Part shown: one piece after another, positions 11,845 through 23,706 of the stretch
How the letters are laid out: every line of letters starts with the position of its first letter
How positions within the stretch are numbered: position 1 is the first letter of the stretch
Assembly (NCBI GenBank): GCA_963989385.1
Contig: OZ022499.1
Coordinates: 36,084,866-36,148,865, forward strand
DNA length: 64,000 bases
From: Ctena decussata
Lineage: Eukaryota > Mollusca > Bivalvia > Lucinida > Lucinidae
Direction: 5' to 3'
The notes under the pieces: model-generated
The model's input: only the letters and a program-made list of their open reading frames with translations
Databases searched by the model: none
Told to the model about the DNA's origin: nothing
Translations under genes and position numbers: made by a program

Positions 11845-11848
11845 TTAA

Positions 11849-12041
11849 ATGACTTAGTAATTGCAAGAATAGTCTCTGTGATGATAATTGCACGTGTTTT
11901 TACAATGAGCAACCCTGTAAACTAGCCTGTAAATGCAAAGCAGCAGTTCCCTGGGATTCCCAGGATGAAAACCAGTTATGCACAAACATTTACACTATGT
12001 CAGTGCAAAATACAGGTGGTTCTGAAAGTGAATCAGAATAG
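11849..12041 (+). pseudogene. XPG-like nuclease transposon protein, displaced C-terminal tail
   Basis: Plus-strand reading ending at TAG (12039-12041). It encodes a Cys-rich tail (CKNSLCDDNCTCFYNEQPC followed by KLACKCK) and an acidic SESESE end. Cys-rich C-termini of this kind close the nuclease-type transposon proteins to which 1081-3724 belongs. Joined to the upstream part at the single TTAA, the frame runs ...SELLNDLV and then needs a 1 nt shift into CKNS. This shows that the 8.1 kb element split one gene. The assignment rests on position, Cys spacing and frame restoration. Confidence 0.6.
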
Positions 12042-12145
12042 AATGTGTGAAAATGCAACTAAAGTTTTACCATGATGTGGTTATATGTAGACTGAGAGAA
12101 AATAATCTCTCCTTAATATACGATGAGCTACTTACCTATGGTTAA

Positions 12146-12751
12146 CCCTTAGAGTGCTAGAAAAATAATTCACCTGGCCCTAAACTGGGGGTAGGGGTAT
12201 CTCAGAAGCCATATAACTTGCACAAACTCTGGTCGATTTGCTTGAAATTTTCAATCAATAACAACGATGTGGGCGGAGCCATTACAGGAAGTTACCAAGG
12301 TCACGCGACCTTCCATATTTGGATGTCACACGATACACCCGGGAACCGACATAGACACTTAAAAAATAGTACAAGATATTAGCGCCAGTGATATGCTTTG
12401 TATGACAAAAGTAATTGCTTGTCTGAGGGCCGGTGTTATTGCTGAATATTTATCAAGAGAGAAAGTTTGGAAGGATGAAGTCTAGTTGTCAGAAAATCGG
12501 GATCAAGTAAGTAGGGGTAGCCACCTGAAAAGCTGATGTTGAAAATATCATAAATTTTTGACGTTTTCTCCGAGTTTTAAAGTCAACAAATCAGTGAGGT
12601 GGGAAAACCTTGCTCTATTAGAAATTAGACTCCCTACTGCATAGGACAACCGCATATAATTGGGGGGTACTTGATGTCTAGTGTGCCTGACAGGCCCTCA
12701 AAGTGACCTACCCCTCGAGGGTGACTATAGTCGCGCTTAGCACTCTAAGGG
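12146..12751. mobile_element. piggyBac-type MITE (606 bp)
   Basis: Flanked by TTAA at 12142-12145 and 12752-12755. The inverted ends CCCTTAGAGTGCTA and TAGCACTCTAAGGG are perfect over 14 bp (18 bp including TTAA). TTAA plus a CCCTT tip is typical of piggyBac ends. No coding capacity. Confidence 0.8.
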
Positions 12752-13104
12752 TTAACCCTCATAAACATCTGTAGACAACGCTGCAGGTAGATGAATTCTT
12801 GGCCTACATCAATCATGTCTATATTGGCACTGAATTTGGATCATTCTAACAAATGATAGTGTTCTATAATTGTTTGTTGATTCAAGGATTTAACACAAAT
12901 GTCTTTAGTAAGCACAGGTAGATTATCTTGCATTGTGCAATGGTGCAAACAGAGAAAATGATGTAGATTAACCCCTTTTTGTTAGATGTTATATTAAATC
13001 AACTTAAGAACAATAACTAAGGGTAGGACTTTACTAAATTTATACAAAAATGTAGAATAGGGTTAATTTTTATTGCCTCTATTTGTATATTATACCGACG
13101 TAAT

Positions 13105-13485
13105 GTGTTTTCGTGACTTTTGTACTCAGTGACCTCTTAAATAGATCGAAAAAGGGACTACATGTTTTCATTCTAGTTCCAGTATTTAATATCTCTTCAT
13201 TTTCCCCACTCTTAAGTGAATTTAGAACATTTGTAATGCATAATAATAGGATTATATCAGCATAGGAAACACACCGTAAGCAAGTACTGTTTATACAGGG
13301 TACTTAGTTTTGAAGGGCCGTAATAAAATTCGCACAAAATTTCAGAAATGGCATCATGTGATTTTGAAATAAGCAGATACCAAGCTTTAATTTGGTATAT
13401 AAGAGTATTTGTTACCCTTCTGGTATGGGTACCTTCAAACATATGGTACTTATTGCTTCATAGCTGCAGCACTATTAATGACGCT
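13105..13485 (-). repeat. Right terminal inverted repeat of the Academ-like element
   Basis: Reverse-complement partner of 630-990. The inner tip GTTTTCGTGACTTTTGTACTC starts at 13107. Confidence 0.6.
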
Positions 13486-13967
13486 TCACAATCAACACAA
13501 CTGAAATAATTCTTAGTCGATCTACAGCTGGCATGAATTATTTTGAAGACAAGATTATTATTGAAGGTGTTCGAAGAGACTGTCAGCGATGCTTATGTAT
13601 AGCAAGATCTTATCACTTTTGCAATTTGTAATCAATAAATTAGTAACTTGATGATGCCCAACCAAAAAGAAATTCCCCACCCTATTGTGGTCAAGCAATT
13701 GTGAACACGTTCGAAGGAGGCAACTCAATGTGTCCGCCTCCCTTCTAAATTGGGTCAACTCTAAAGAAGGTAATACGCTCGTATTATATTTTTGCCATTA
13801 CATGTAGACCCTATATTGGAAGGTGGAGCAAACAGGAAGTCATAAAACATGCGTCCCTGTTTGAAAAAGGTTCCAAAATTCAGCTGCAATATCAGTCAGA
13901 GCCACAGAAGTGTTTTGGCAACGGCCGACCAGATTATTAATTTTCTAGTGTCATCGCAAACATGGCC

Positions 13968-14411
13968 ATTGTTCCTTCTTCTGAATGTATTCTGTGGTCT
14001 CGAAGGAACTCTTTAAGATTTTAAATTGACTTCACTGCAGCTGGTGTTGTGCCGTGTGGCGTCCGTAAAACGTCTCCTCGTACATCATCCATAGTGCAGA
14101 CTTTATTTCATTATATTTTCGTCCTTTGAGATTAGAGGAGAATCTATGAAATCTGAAATTTTAGATTGGTTTAGACTCTTATTCTAGATCAACGTCTTTT
14201 ATATTATTTGGACCCTTTTTTATACTAGTCAGTCTTTAAATCGACTGCCCAGTTAAAATTAAGAAAATTTTGTATTCTTTTCTCTGGTTTGGTCACCAGA
14301 AATTGTCAGGGTCACTGATGAGGATTGAATATACGAAACTACGTAGTCTCGCCCATGTTCCTTCTTCTGAATGTATTTTGTGCTCTTGAAGGAACTCTTT
14401 AAGATTTTAAA
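13968..14411. repeat. Pair of ~60 bp direct repeats, 385 bp apart
   Basis: GTTCCTTCTTCTGAATGTAT...GAAGGAACTCTTTAAGATTTTAAAT occurs at 13968-14026 and 14353-14411. Each copy is itself a small foldback (GTTCCTTC...GAAGGAAC). No gene is seen between them or in 13486-13967. Confidence 0.6.
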
Positions 14412-15407
14412 TAGGCATTAGATTTGTACCCGAGCTGACATCTTCGAGATCAACCCTTGTAAATACCATATGTCGAACACATTCAAAATGATAAGTTATG
14501 TGAATCTCTATTTGCGACAATCTGCGAACAGTCATCTAGGCCAATTGATCTTTTCTTTTCAGAGACCAACTGTCTGCGAAAACCAAAATTCCATTAACAA
14601 AAGATATTCGAATTTGCAGCTCAGGCAGACATCTTTTCAATTTAACACATTTATGCCCCATTCTTATCAAATGGATGATTCTATTTGTCAATTAAGGTCC
14701 GCCTGCGTTAGTTTATTTAAAATTAATTTCAATTTAGTTTTAAGCAAAAATACCTATTTGCCTCATGTAAATAGTATAGACCCTGATTAGACGCCGCGGT
14801 TTGCTCCTTCAGATCTGGGTCTACACTGTTTGCCAATGACACATTAGGATGCTAGCTATTTATGGGTTAAATATTTGTCTTAATCTTTTTAAATTGCAAC
14901 TGCCTGCTTGTCACAATATAGAATAATAAATCAATTAATCACTCAAGTCAAATGATATAAGAAGCTAATATACACTTGGCAGCAATTAACGAAATAACTT
15001 CAAATCTACAAAGAACATATAAACTACAACAGTATACATGCAATCTATACTTTTAAATGATAAAGTGAAACAAAACGTGTGGCTATACAAAAAGAAAGTT
15101 TTAGTCAGCATCATTACTTGTCATGGCTTCCCAGAAAAGGGTCGATGCAACTATCCCGAAGGTGCACATCCATATGCAGGTACAAAGCAAACCCAAATAA
15201 GATACCTACACATTTTATCGAACTAACCTTGGGCAAAAGACCAATATACCCCATAATAGACAAATCTATATAGCCTTAGCAATTATTCAACCTATCCGAG
15301 AATTACCAACGACTAAAGTTACAAACTACAGCTCACAGCCGTAGGACTGAGCCAGTCCACGATCGAAAATAGTAATGGAAGAAAAAAAAATACATTAGTA
15401 AATAACT

Positions 15408-16345
15408 AGAAAATTGTGTCTGTAAGACACTAATGGTGCCCCCTATGCAGAACCTGTCACAGGATATGTGTACATCCCTAAGGCATCTTTTAAGCACCAA
15501 ACAATATCTAAAAAGATTCCACTGAAAACATTACACAGACTCCATACCATACAGTGCATAAATAAAATGGATAAGTCTGAAAGGCCGTAATGTCAAGATG
15601 CACATCTTCATTATGTCCACAACAAGTATACTATGTCTGAAAAACAGCCACAGAAAATTATGGGAGGAGTTGATTCGACATAGTACTTACCCTACCATGC
15701 AAATGTAAGCCTAAAATGACTAAGTTCAAAAGGCTGTAATTCTGTCAAAATTAATTCCAGCTCTAACAAAAACCCACATGCATATTTTCACTATGTCCAC
15801 AGCATGTATGCAAGGTTTGAAATAGATCCTTGGAAAACTGTGGAAGCAGTTGATTACACAAACTTCATACCCTACAATGCAAAAATTTGCCTAAAATGAC
15901 TAAAACTTTGCCTAAAATGACTAAGTTCAAAATGCCGTGATTCTGTCAAAATTAATTCTAGCTCCAAAAAAAACCCGCATGTACATTTACAATATGTCCA
16001 CAGCATGTATACAAGATTTGAAAAAGATCCATTGAAAACTGTGGGAGAAGTTGATTACATAAACTTCATACCCTACGATGCAAAATTGGCCTAAAATGAC
16101 TAAGTTCAAAGGCCGTAATTTTGTCAAAATTAATTGTAGCCCCATCAAAAATCCACATGCACATTTTCAATATGTCCAGAACATGGCTGCAAAGTTTGAA
16201 AAAGATCCATTGAAAACTGTGGAGGAAGTTGATTACACAAACTCTATACCCTAAAGTGTGACGAACGGACGGATGGACAGACGGACGGACAGACAGGAGC
16301 AATTCTTAATGCCCCCCTGACTATCGTCACGGGGCCATAAAAAAT
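15408..16345 (+). mobile_element. Pearl/Helentron-like element inside the tandem array
   Basis: The 5' tip has a hairpin (GTGTCT-GTA-AGACAC near 15418). Core repeats of ~180-200 bp carry GACTAAGTTCAAAxGxCxGTxATTxTGTCAAAATTAAT (near 15717, 15919, 16097). A GGAC/ACGG microsatellite lies at ~16263-16295, and the 3' end has GCCCCCCTGACTATCGTCACGGGGCC. Array sequence resumes right after it. The order 5' tip, core repeats, ACGG microsatellite, hairpin 3' end is that of pearl-type bivalve elements. Confidence 0.65.
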
Positions 16346-18454
16346 CATTACCACTACAACAACAAACAGTTTATACAACCAAGCCAATGTTTTGGTCATT
16401 ACCGGCAAAATTCTAAAGTAATGGGACAGATGGGTCTCAGCAAACAATGTAGACCCAGATCAGATGGCTCCCAAATGAGCCGTCTGATGAGGATCTACAC
16501 TGCTTGCCGTTCCATCTCCATCTTCTGGACGCATCACTGCATCGCATAACGAAACTTTAACGGTAATAATTTTACGTGTCCGAATATTTAGAATCTTTAT
16601 GGTAATATGGGTCTATAACTCAATGTTTCTATGAGAGTTAATGTTGTATATATTTCAATTCATTGGAGTTTTTTTAAACTGCTTTATGGTTTTCGTTGTC
16701 CTCATAGATGAATACTGAATTTTTCAACTTATCAAAATGTCAATTTGTTTTTAGTTTACTGTTCCAAAGAGGTTTGTATTTGCATTTTGGAATCACTGAC
16801 ACTAATTATATCTGCGCAAATTTCTTTTTTTATTTGCAGTCCAAGCACTTACATTCTAAATTTAAATGTTTGTCTGAATTTATTTCAGCTGCAATTTACA
16901 TGCTTGTCATAAGATCACATAACATATGCTTTATTCACTAAGGTCAAATGAGATCAAATGATAATATACATAAGCACGACAGCAATGAAAGACAAACAAA
17001 TCAAATCTATGACGAATATATAAACAACAAAATATATGCAATCTATACTTGCAAATGATTGAGTAAAATAACTTGTGGCATCATTATTTTTCGTTGCTTT
17101 CCGTGAAAGAGTCAATACAACTACCCTAACAGTGCTTATCCATACCCAGGTATAAACCAAACCCAGGCAAACCTGCACACTGCACCAAACTTGTCTAGGC
17201 CTAGATAACGGCACACTTACATCAATACACCCAAGATACCTGGACAAAGCTATAGCCTTAGCAATTATTCAACCTATCCGTAAATTTCCAACAACAAATA
17301 ACAACAAATGTTACAAGCTACAGCCCACAGTCGATGGACTGAGCCAGTCCACTGTAAAAAAAGATGAAAATATACATAAATAAAATAAAACAATATGATG
17401 AGCACCTCAACAGCAAAAAATATATACAAACAAGTGAATGGTTCCGTCATTACCGTCAGATTCTAAAGTACTGGAACAGCTGTTTTTGAGCAAACAGTGC
17501 AGACACAGATCAGACTGCTCCCAAAAGAGCAGTCCGATCAGGGCCTTCACTGGTAGGCCAGTCCATCTCCTTCTTCTGCATTCATTACTGCATCGTAAAA
17601 CGAAATTTTCTATTTTTTCTATATTTAGGACCATTACGGTTATTATCTTAGGTGTCCGAAATTTTAGAATTTGTACAATAATATGGGTCTATGTTTTAAG
17701 TTCATAACACAGTGGTTCTATGAGAGTTAATGTTGTATACATTCCATTGCAAGGGAGTATGTTTGAGCTGCCTTATCTATAATCTTAAGGTTTTCTTTGT
17801 CGTTAGAGATAAACACTGATTTTTTCAACTTATTAAAATGTGATTTTTTTTCAGTTTACTGTTCCAAATGGGTCAGTATTTACATTTTGGAATCACTGAC
17901 AATAATCATAGTTGCGCAAATGTCTTTTTTCACATTTGCATTCCAAGTAGTTAATTTCAAATTTTATTATGTGTCTGAATTTATCAAAACTGCAATTTAC
18001 ATACTTGTCATAGCATAACATAAAACATCTTTTATTCACTCAGGTCAAATTACATAAAAGGCTAACATACGTACATATTAAGCTCGGTAGCAATAAGGAA
18101 TAAAAAGTTCAAATCTACGAAGATCATATAAAATACAACACTACATGCATTGCCAGTCTATTTGTAAATGATTGAGTGAAACAACTTATGGCTTTACAAA
18201 AAGAAAGTTTTAGTCAGCATCATTATTCGTCGTGACTTTCTGGGAAAGAGCCAAAACAACTTCCCCGACGACGCACATCCATCCTAAAGTATAGACCAAA
18301 CCCAGACAAACCTGCACACTTCACCACACTAACTTTGGCCTAGAAAACGGCACATGCACGCCAATACCTTCCAAGACACCGCAAAAAAGCTATATAGCCT
18401 TAGGAAGTATTCAACTGACTGTGAATTACCAGCAACAAACATAGGTGATGACGT

Positions 18455-18640
18455 GATTTTTCTTCCTTTTTAACAGTATTTCAGCCATATCAGCGCGATA
18501 GGAGGTTAATCATGAAATGCTATGTCAATCTGAACCGTGTTTACGGTTGGAAAGATTTCCGCCAACAGTAGCTCTCGAACTCAGAAACGCTAGATCAACT
18601 AGCCAGCTCTTGACCTACTTCACAAAGAAATAAACAAGCA
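18455..18640 (-). mobile_element. tRNA-derived SINE, minus strand
   Basis: Reverse-complement tail CTTTTTAACAGTATTTCAGCCAT at ~18467-18489. A head with CTCGAACTCAGAAACGCTAGATCAACTAGCCAGC follows, the reversed B-box and A-box region. It shares body and tail with 29470-29660. Confidence 0.6.
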
Positions 18641-19144
18641 ACAGATCAAAGTTGTAGGACTCAGCCAGTCCACCGTTGAAAAACTTTACTAACCAAAAAA
18701 TACACACGAAAATAAAAAAAAAGAATAATGATGGCGTACCACTGCAACAACAAACAGTATATACAACCAATCTAATGGTTTGGTCATTACCGTCAAAATT
18801 CTAAAGTATTGGGACAGATGGGTCTCAGCAAACAGTGTAGACCCAGGTCAGACTGCTCCTAAAAGAGTAGTCTGATCAGAGTGCACACTGTTTGTCATTC
18901 CATCTGCATTTTTCGGTTGCATTACTGCACCAAACTCTCTCTATTCTTAGGACCAGAACGACAATTATTTTAAGTGTTCTGAATTTGTACGGTAATATGA
19001 TTCCATGCTCTTTATCAGTAACGCAGGTTACTTTAACACAGGGACATATGGACTCATTAGATAAATATCTGTGGCGTCTGATATGGGTCTGCACCGTTCG
19101 TCGTGACTACTGGTTCAGGCCAAATTTTCTATTTTTCGTGGCGC

Positions 19145-22100
19145 CTAAATATAGGGAGACTCTCCTCTTTCTACCATCGGGGATTTCCGAGCCCATATCT
19201 GACCATTGTCTTCAATTATTTGGACTTTTTCTAGTGCTTTCAGTTTCAGAGAGCATTCCGGGTCTCCTTCAACAGAACTATTACTTGTAATTATTTGGGC
19301 ATTGTCAAAATCTTCTGTAAATACCTTTTTTCCCGTTTTTTTAGTTTTCTTAGTAAAATCTAAGTTCTTAACAGCCCAAAAGCTATCGTGTTCATTAATG
19401 CTCTGAGCAAGTTTTGCTTGCCACCCTTGATTGCCTCTGTCAACTATAGCTTCGGAACGGAATTTAAACAGTTAGCGGAAAGCAAATGGCAACAACCCAC
19501 TAGCTAAAGCAACCAGTGTTGGTAGCCATTGATTGGTTTCAGATATGGAGTTAGCCTCTCCAAAAGCCAAAAGTATAACAATTACGATTCCCAAGAACAA
19601 CATAATCCATAGAAGTTCTATTAGAGCCATTAAGTACATCCTGTAGAAGGGCAGAAGCTACGACCTATTTTCACAATGTCGTAGAAGAATTTTGATTCTA
19701 AGTATGGGGTATCTTTATTGAGAAATAAAACTAGTCTTTTTGCTTCCCACATCAAGCCCGAATCCTTCCTGTCAGCAAAAAGTGTCATTGTTTCTGCATT
19801 ATTAGGTTCTATAGCGGACCCGGTAAATGCTTGCCTTTCCTGTATTTTTTCTGACTGCATAGCTACATCTTTCGGGCTTCCTCTAACTTTGTCCTGTATT
19901 TCTGATTTAACAGCTTTAGCAAAACGTTCGTATGTTTTGCCAACTGAACTGAAACGGTCGTATGCGTGCAAAGCTATCATCGCAGCAAGCGTAAAATATT
20001 TCATCACATACCATGAGTTTAGAATGATACCAAGATTACATAAACACCATTTCAACATAAAACGATATGCATTCAACAACCAGAAAGTAGAAAAGAAAGG
20101 CGTATGCGAACATTGTTGCCTGATGTAGCCCAAGTTTGATTTTGCTTAATTTATATTTAAAATTTTCGTCAGGAAAAATGATTTCGTTTGGTTTATATAT
20201 AAGATTTTCGTCATAAATCATCAATATACACCATCTCGAAATATTGCTAAAGACTGCTCTCTGTTTTGTCTGTCCAAATATCCTTCTAAAACATGGGAAA
20301 AAGTTGTACAAAATGTTTAAAATTAAACATACTGTCAGATTAGCAAGCGGAAATACGCAGAATTCCAGTATGATCAATCCAAAAGCCATTACTACTAACC
20401 AAACAGGATGGATAAGAATCCCTTTACATCCCCATTTTCGCAAAGGAAACAACAAATGAGCTATGTATCTAATGAAAGAATAAAACTGTGTTTGGTTCAC
20501 CCATGTCAGTGACTTTCGAACGGTATGATATAAGATTGTGTGTATACCATGCGATTGGACGTGCAGATAAAACTCTGCCTGCCGAAAGTAGAGAGACAAA
20601 GTATATCACTATTAAAAAAGCATGTGTTGGAGTAAGATATTGGACAACTGACCCTGAGAAAGGCATCCTTAACATGCTGTGTACATGCTCTTAGAGAATT
20701 GACCCCGACCGACCCGACTTACTGCTATATAAACTAGGGTTACTCGGGGTATCGATTTCACACGTGTTTCTAATGAAACCGGTCGTATAATCCTCCGGTA
20801 TACCAATAAATGATACGGAATTATGCAATTTCACAGTAGTGCCCGTGGTGGTGTAGATAACGCTGTTAACCGATTTTCTCTAGTTAAAAGTAAAACATAA
20901 ATATCCCGCATCCTTATCTTGATATAAACTAGAAAATCGAAATCCTCGTTAAAAGTTATGTTGTTTAGGCCTTTTGAACAGATTTCTACGTTAAAATTTA
21001 AGCGTTTTGTAATAAAACAATTTTATAATGGCACGGGAACCAGCGAAGCAGTACTCCCTGGCTTACAGCCTTTATAAAAAAATAGTTCCAGTTGTATTGC
21101 AAACTTATTTTCGTATGATACTTCAAAAATATATCTTCAAACACACTGACAGTTTTTAGAATAAAAGTAGACAAAACTTTATTATTGGATATGTGATTTC
21201 TTAGTTATTTTATGAGAGCGTACTTTCAGCGGCGCACTAATACCGTGAATCAGGTTTCAGTAGCACTGCTGATAAAAATACTATAAGCTTGAGTTACCTG
21301 TATTATTAACCGGGAACCATTTATTGGAAAAAGTAGTTCAGATAGTATGTTTAGCTGATACCTGCAGCGTCCAGATAATTAGGGGATAGCTAAAACATCT
21401 GGTCTGATTATCAGTTAGGCATGAATTTTAGGTTATTTTTCTCTAAGAGGATGTACACATCATGATCCCTTTTTATTTAGTACACCGATTAATAAATCAC
21501 TCTCCTCCTCTTCAAAGGCATAGAAGAACCATACACGAACCAAAAAGGGAGAAACAAAAGCAATCAAGGCAAGAAGCCATATGAAAGGCATCAGACACTT
21601 GTACCATGTTAAGTGGCTTAACCACATTATATTTGTGTTGCAACAATTTTGCAAATCCGTTACTTCCTTCCGCATGTTCAGTTGCAGAAAAAAACTTTTC
21701 AGAAAGTTAAAAAAGGTGACAGGAGAATCAGGTACAAGTTTGTTTGGTCTCACATCAAATGTCACCTTCTTTATCAACAATGAAAGAATCTCTCCGATTT
21801 TGTCAAGGTTACTTAGTTTATCTTTCAGACCTTTTATGTCACAATTTATTTTGACAAAAACTTCTTTATCATTGTAAATGTTCATTTTAGTAAAATTGTT
21901 TACTTTTAGTACATGGAGTTTCAAATATTTGGTTGGCTTGTATATGTACTCTTGGCACGCCTCCATAATACTACTGCTGAATACATAGCTAGGACTGTAA
22001 AGCGCAAAGACTACTTGTACGATTATAATAGTTGCAAAAAGCGTGTTTATCCATACCGTTTCATCGAGATCCCGACAGACCAGCTTGTCTTCCACATCGA

Positions 22101-22660
22101 TCTTACAGCAGGAGTGTCTAACTATTCCAGTGCCATCTTCAGTCGCATGGACATGCTGATTACAAATTTCGCCTTCCGATGTTGCTGCAGATGTTGGATT
22201 TCCGAAATTTCTAAATATAAGAAGTTTAAGTTCTTTCTCCAGATCCGCTGCTTGCATTTCTCTTAAGCAGTCAGGGGGGCGATTTGATAAGATCTACTGC
22301 GATTCCTGCAACTCCGTATTCAAGCGTATATAGCGACTTAGGTATAAAACTCTCCTTCAGAAACAGAAGAGACTTTCTGGCAGAGTCTAATGCAAGTACC
22401 AAGCTGTAGGGCTTTAGCAAATCATGTTGCTCTGTACTATTAGGAAAAAAGGGACCTTATCTTCATCCACGTTGAAATGGTACTTTATAAGCTGATGACA
22501 GGTCTCTATAAATTTAAAGAGTAACTACACTTCAGGAACTGACTGAATCAGATCCCAAACCCTATCCCCAACATCAAAGGGAAAGATTGACAAAGACATC
22601 CCAACAAACAATAAATTACAAATGATAAGCCGAGTCAGCAGCTCTTTCCCAAATAGATGG
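19145..22660 (-). pseudogene. Multipass transmembrane protein of unrecognised family, broken multi-exon gene
   Basis: Minus-strand coding relic. The 5' part (22660 to ~21490) starts with a hydrophobic LIICNLLFVGMSLSIF segment. It continues through CRDLDETVW plus a membrane helix (INTLFATIIIVQVVFALYS), a ~150-residue soluble stretch, and a second helix pair ending FFYAFEEEESDLL. An intron of ~0.8 kb follows, with a clear acceptor (CCTTTCTCAG, exon from 20653). The 3' exon (20653-19145) adds a helix at FLIVIYFVSLLSAG, a long one at LVVMAFGLIILEFCVFPL, one at MFAYAFLFYFLVV, another at MALIELLWIMLFLGIVIVIL, and a Lys-rich tail ending at TAG 19145-19147. Lesions: TAG at 22525-22527, frameshifts near 22430 and in the G6 run 22274-22279, frameshifts near 20480, 20040 and 19640, and TAA at 19472-19474. 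The number of lesions favours a pseudogene over assembly error. No function is assigned. Confidence 0.65.
20654..21489 (-). other. Probable intron of the membrane-protein pseudogene
   Basis: Non-coding in all frames between the two coding blocks. It ends (minus sense) in CCTTTCTCAG. The donor is uncertain: GA|GTGATT or CG|GTGTAC near 21490. Confidence 0.45.
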
Positions 22661-22849
22661 CAACTCAGCTATCTTTATTGAACTCAATAATTTAGACCAA
22701 CAGACGATTTACAACGGACTAAGCAAATTATATGAAAAACATTTAACAATTATTTTTACCTACTTTCTATTTTTATGACAGAAGGATTAAACTGAGAACA
22801 CAATAAATTAAACAAATGAGATCTCTTATTTAATTTATATACGAAAAAA

Positions 22850-23530
22850 AGGTAATCTGAAATGTTAAATAATATTATGTTATATATTTTATATGATATC
22901 TTATATATTGTATCAGATATCTTATACAGTATTTTAGATATCTACCTTAAATGAGACATATTATATATTGTAATATGTATCTTATTTAACAAATAAGATA
23001 ACTTCTATATTAAATATCTTAAATACCGTATATCTGCTTTTTATGAGAAATGATATCTTATTTGCCATATTAGATACCTCATATCGTTTATAAGATATCA
23101 AATATATCATATTTATATTTAATATAGTAAATTTTGATATCTGATACCTAAAACAAGATCTATATTTGTATATATCATATTTAACATATTGAATGTATAA
23201 TTTAACATATTAGATATCTTCTTTCGTAAATAAGATTTCTTAATTCCCTTATAAGATATTTTGGTTTATAAATAAGATTGCTTTATTCGAATGTAAAATA
23301 AGATATCTCATATATTATATCAGATATCTTATATCTCATATGAAATACCTTATGCACGATATAAGATATCTTATTTCTCAAAACAGATATCTTATCTGCT
23401 ATATTAAATACCTTATTTAACTTATCATAATACATCTTATATGTGAAATAAATAAGATATCTAATATAGTATATTAGATATCTCATTTAATATAGATATC
23501 TGATTCATCATTATGGATACTTTATTATAT
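22850..23530. repeat. AT-rich satellite-like tract of GATATC palindromes
   Basis: Dense recurrence of AGATATCTTAT and close variants (ATATCTTATATATTG, TAGATATCTTAT) over ~680 bp with no strict period. The motif is self-complementary, so the tract can fold on itself. No coding value. Confidence 0.8.
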
Positions 23531-23706
23531 TAGGTGTATATTATATATTTTATCATAGTATCTAGTTAATTGGCTGGCCATAAAGACAAGATTAGTACAT
23601 AGTTACTGTTATTACAGCTTTGGAAGTTACAAAATTACTGGGGAAGATGCTCTGAGGCTGCCCTTATATATGTCCACGTTATCATGACACATAAGAAACG
23701 CTTGAA

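Larger units (their letters stand above)
630..13485 (+). mobile_element. Decayed Academ-like DNA transposon carrying an XPG-like nuclease gene, with nested insertions
   Basis: The stretch 630-990 reappears in reverse complement at 13105-13485. The inner tips match best: GAGTACAAAAGTCGCGAAAAC at 966-986 against GTTTTCGTGACTTTTGTACTC at 13107-13127, and TTTTGTGCGAATTTTxTTACGG is shared further out. Between the arms lies a decayed gene for a nuclease-domain protein (1081-3724, continuing at 11849-12041). This layout, long inverted ends around an XPG-type nuclease gene, fits the Academ superfamily as I know it. No intact transposase is present. Two later elements interrupt it, at 3725-11844 and 12146-12751. 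Outer ends and target duplication could not be fixed because the outer halves of the arms have diverged. The Academ assignment is inference. Confidence 0.5.
14780..19110. repeat. Diverged tandem array of ~1.05 kb units
   Basis: Unit borders are marked by a foldback core (CAGTGTAGACCCAGATCAG...CTGATCAGG) near 14790, 16445, 17495 and 18830. Each unit then runs through GTTCTATGAGAGTTAATGTTG (16625, 17713), TTTACTGTTCCAAA, ATTTTGGAATCACTGAC, a TGATTGAGTGAAACAAC block, AAGAAAGTTTTAGTCAGCATC and CAAACCCAGxCAAACCTGCACAC. The first unit is partial and holds a pearl-like insert. The third holds a SINE. The fourth is only a start. I see no protein-coding gene. Confidence 0.65.

Noticed and set aside
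13968..14411. Small LTR pair
   Set aside because: Direct repeats are only ~60 bp, internally palindromic, with no TG/CA tips, primer site or target duplication.
16066..16302. Minus-strand frame with SVRPSVHPSVR-type sequence
   Set aside because: Translation of the ACGG microsatellite in a pearl-like element; a common artefact in bivalve genomes.
21460..22257. Intact 265-residue single-exon gene
   Set aside because: Homologous-looking coding continues beyond both ends in other frames (upstream past the G6 run, downstream in the exon from 20653), so this is one block of a broken multi-exon gene.
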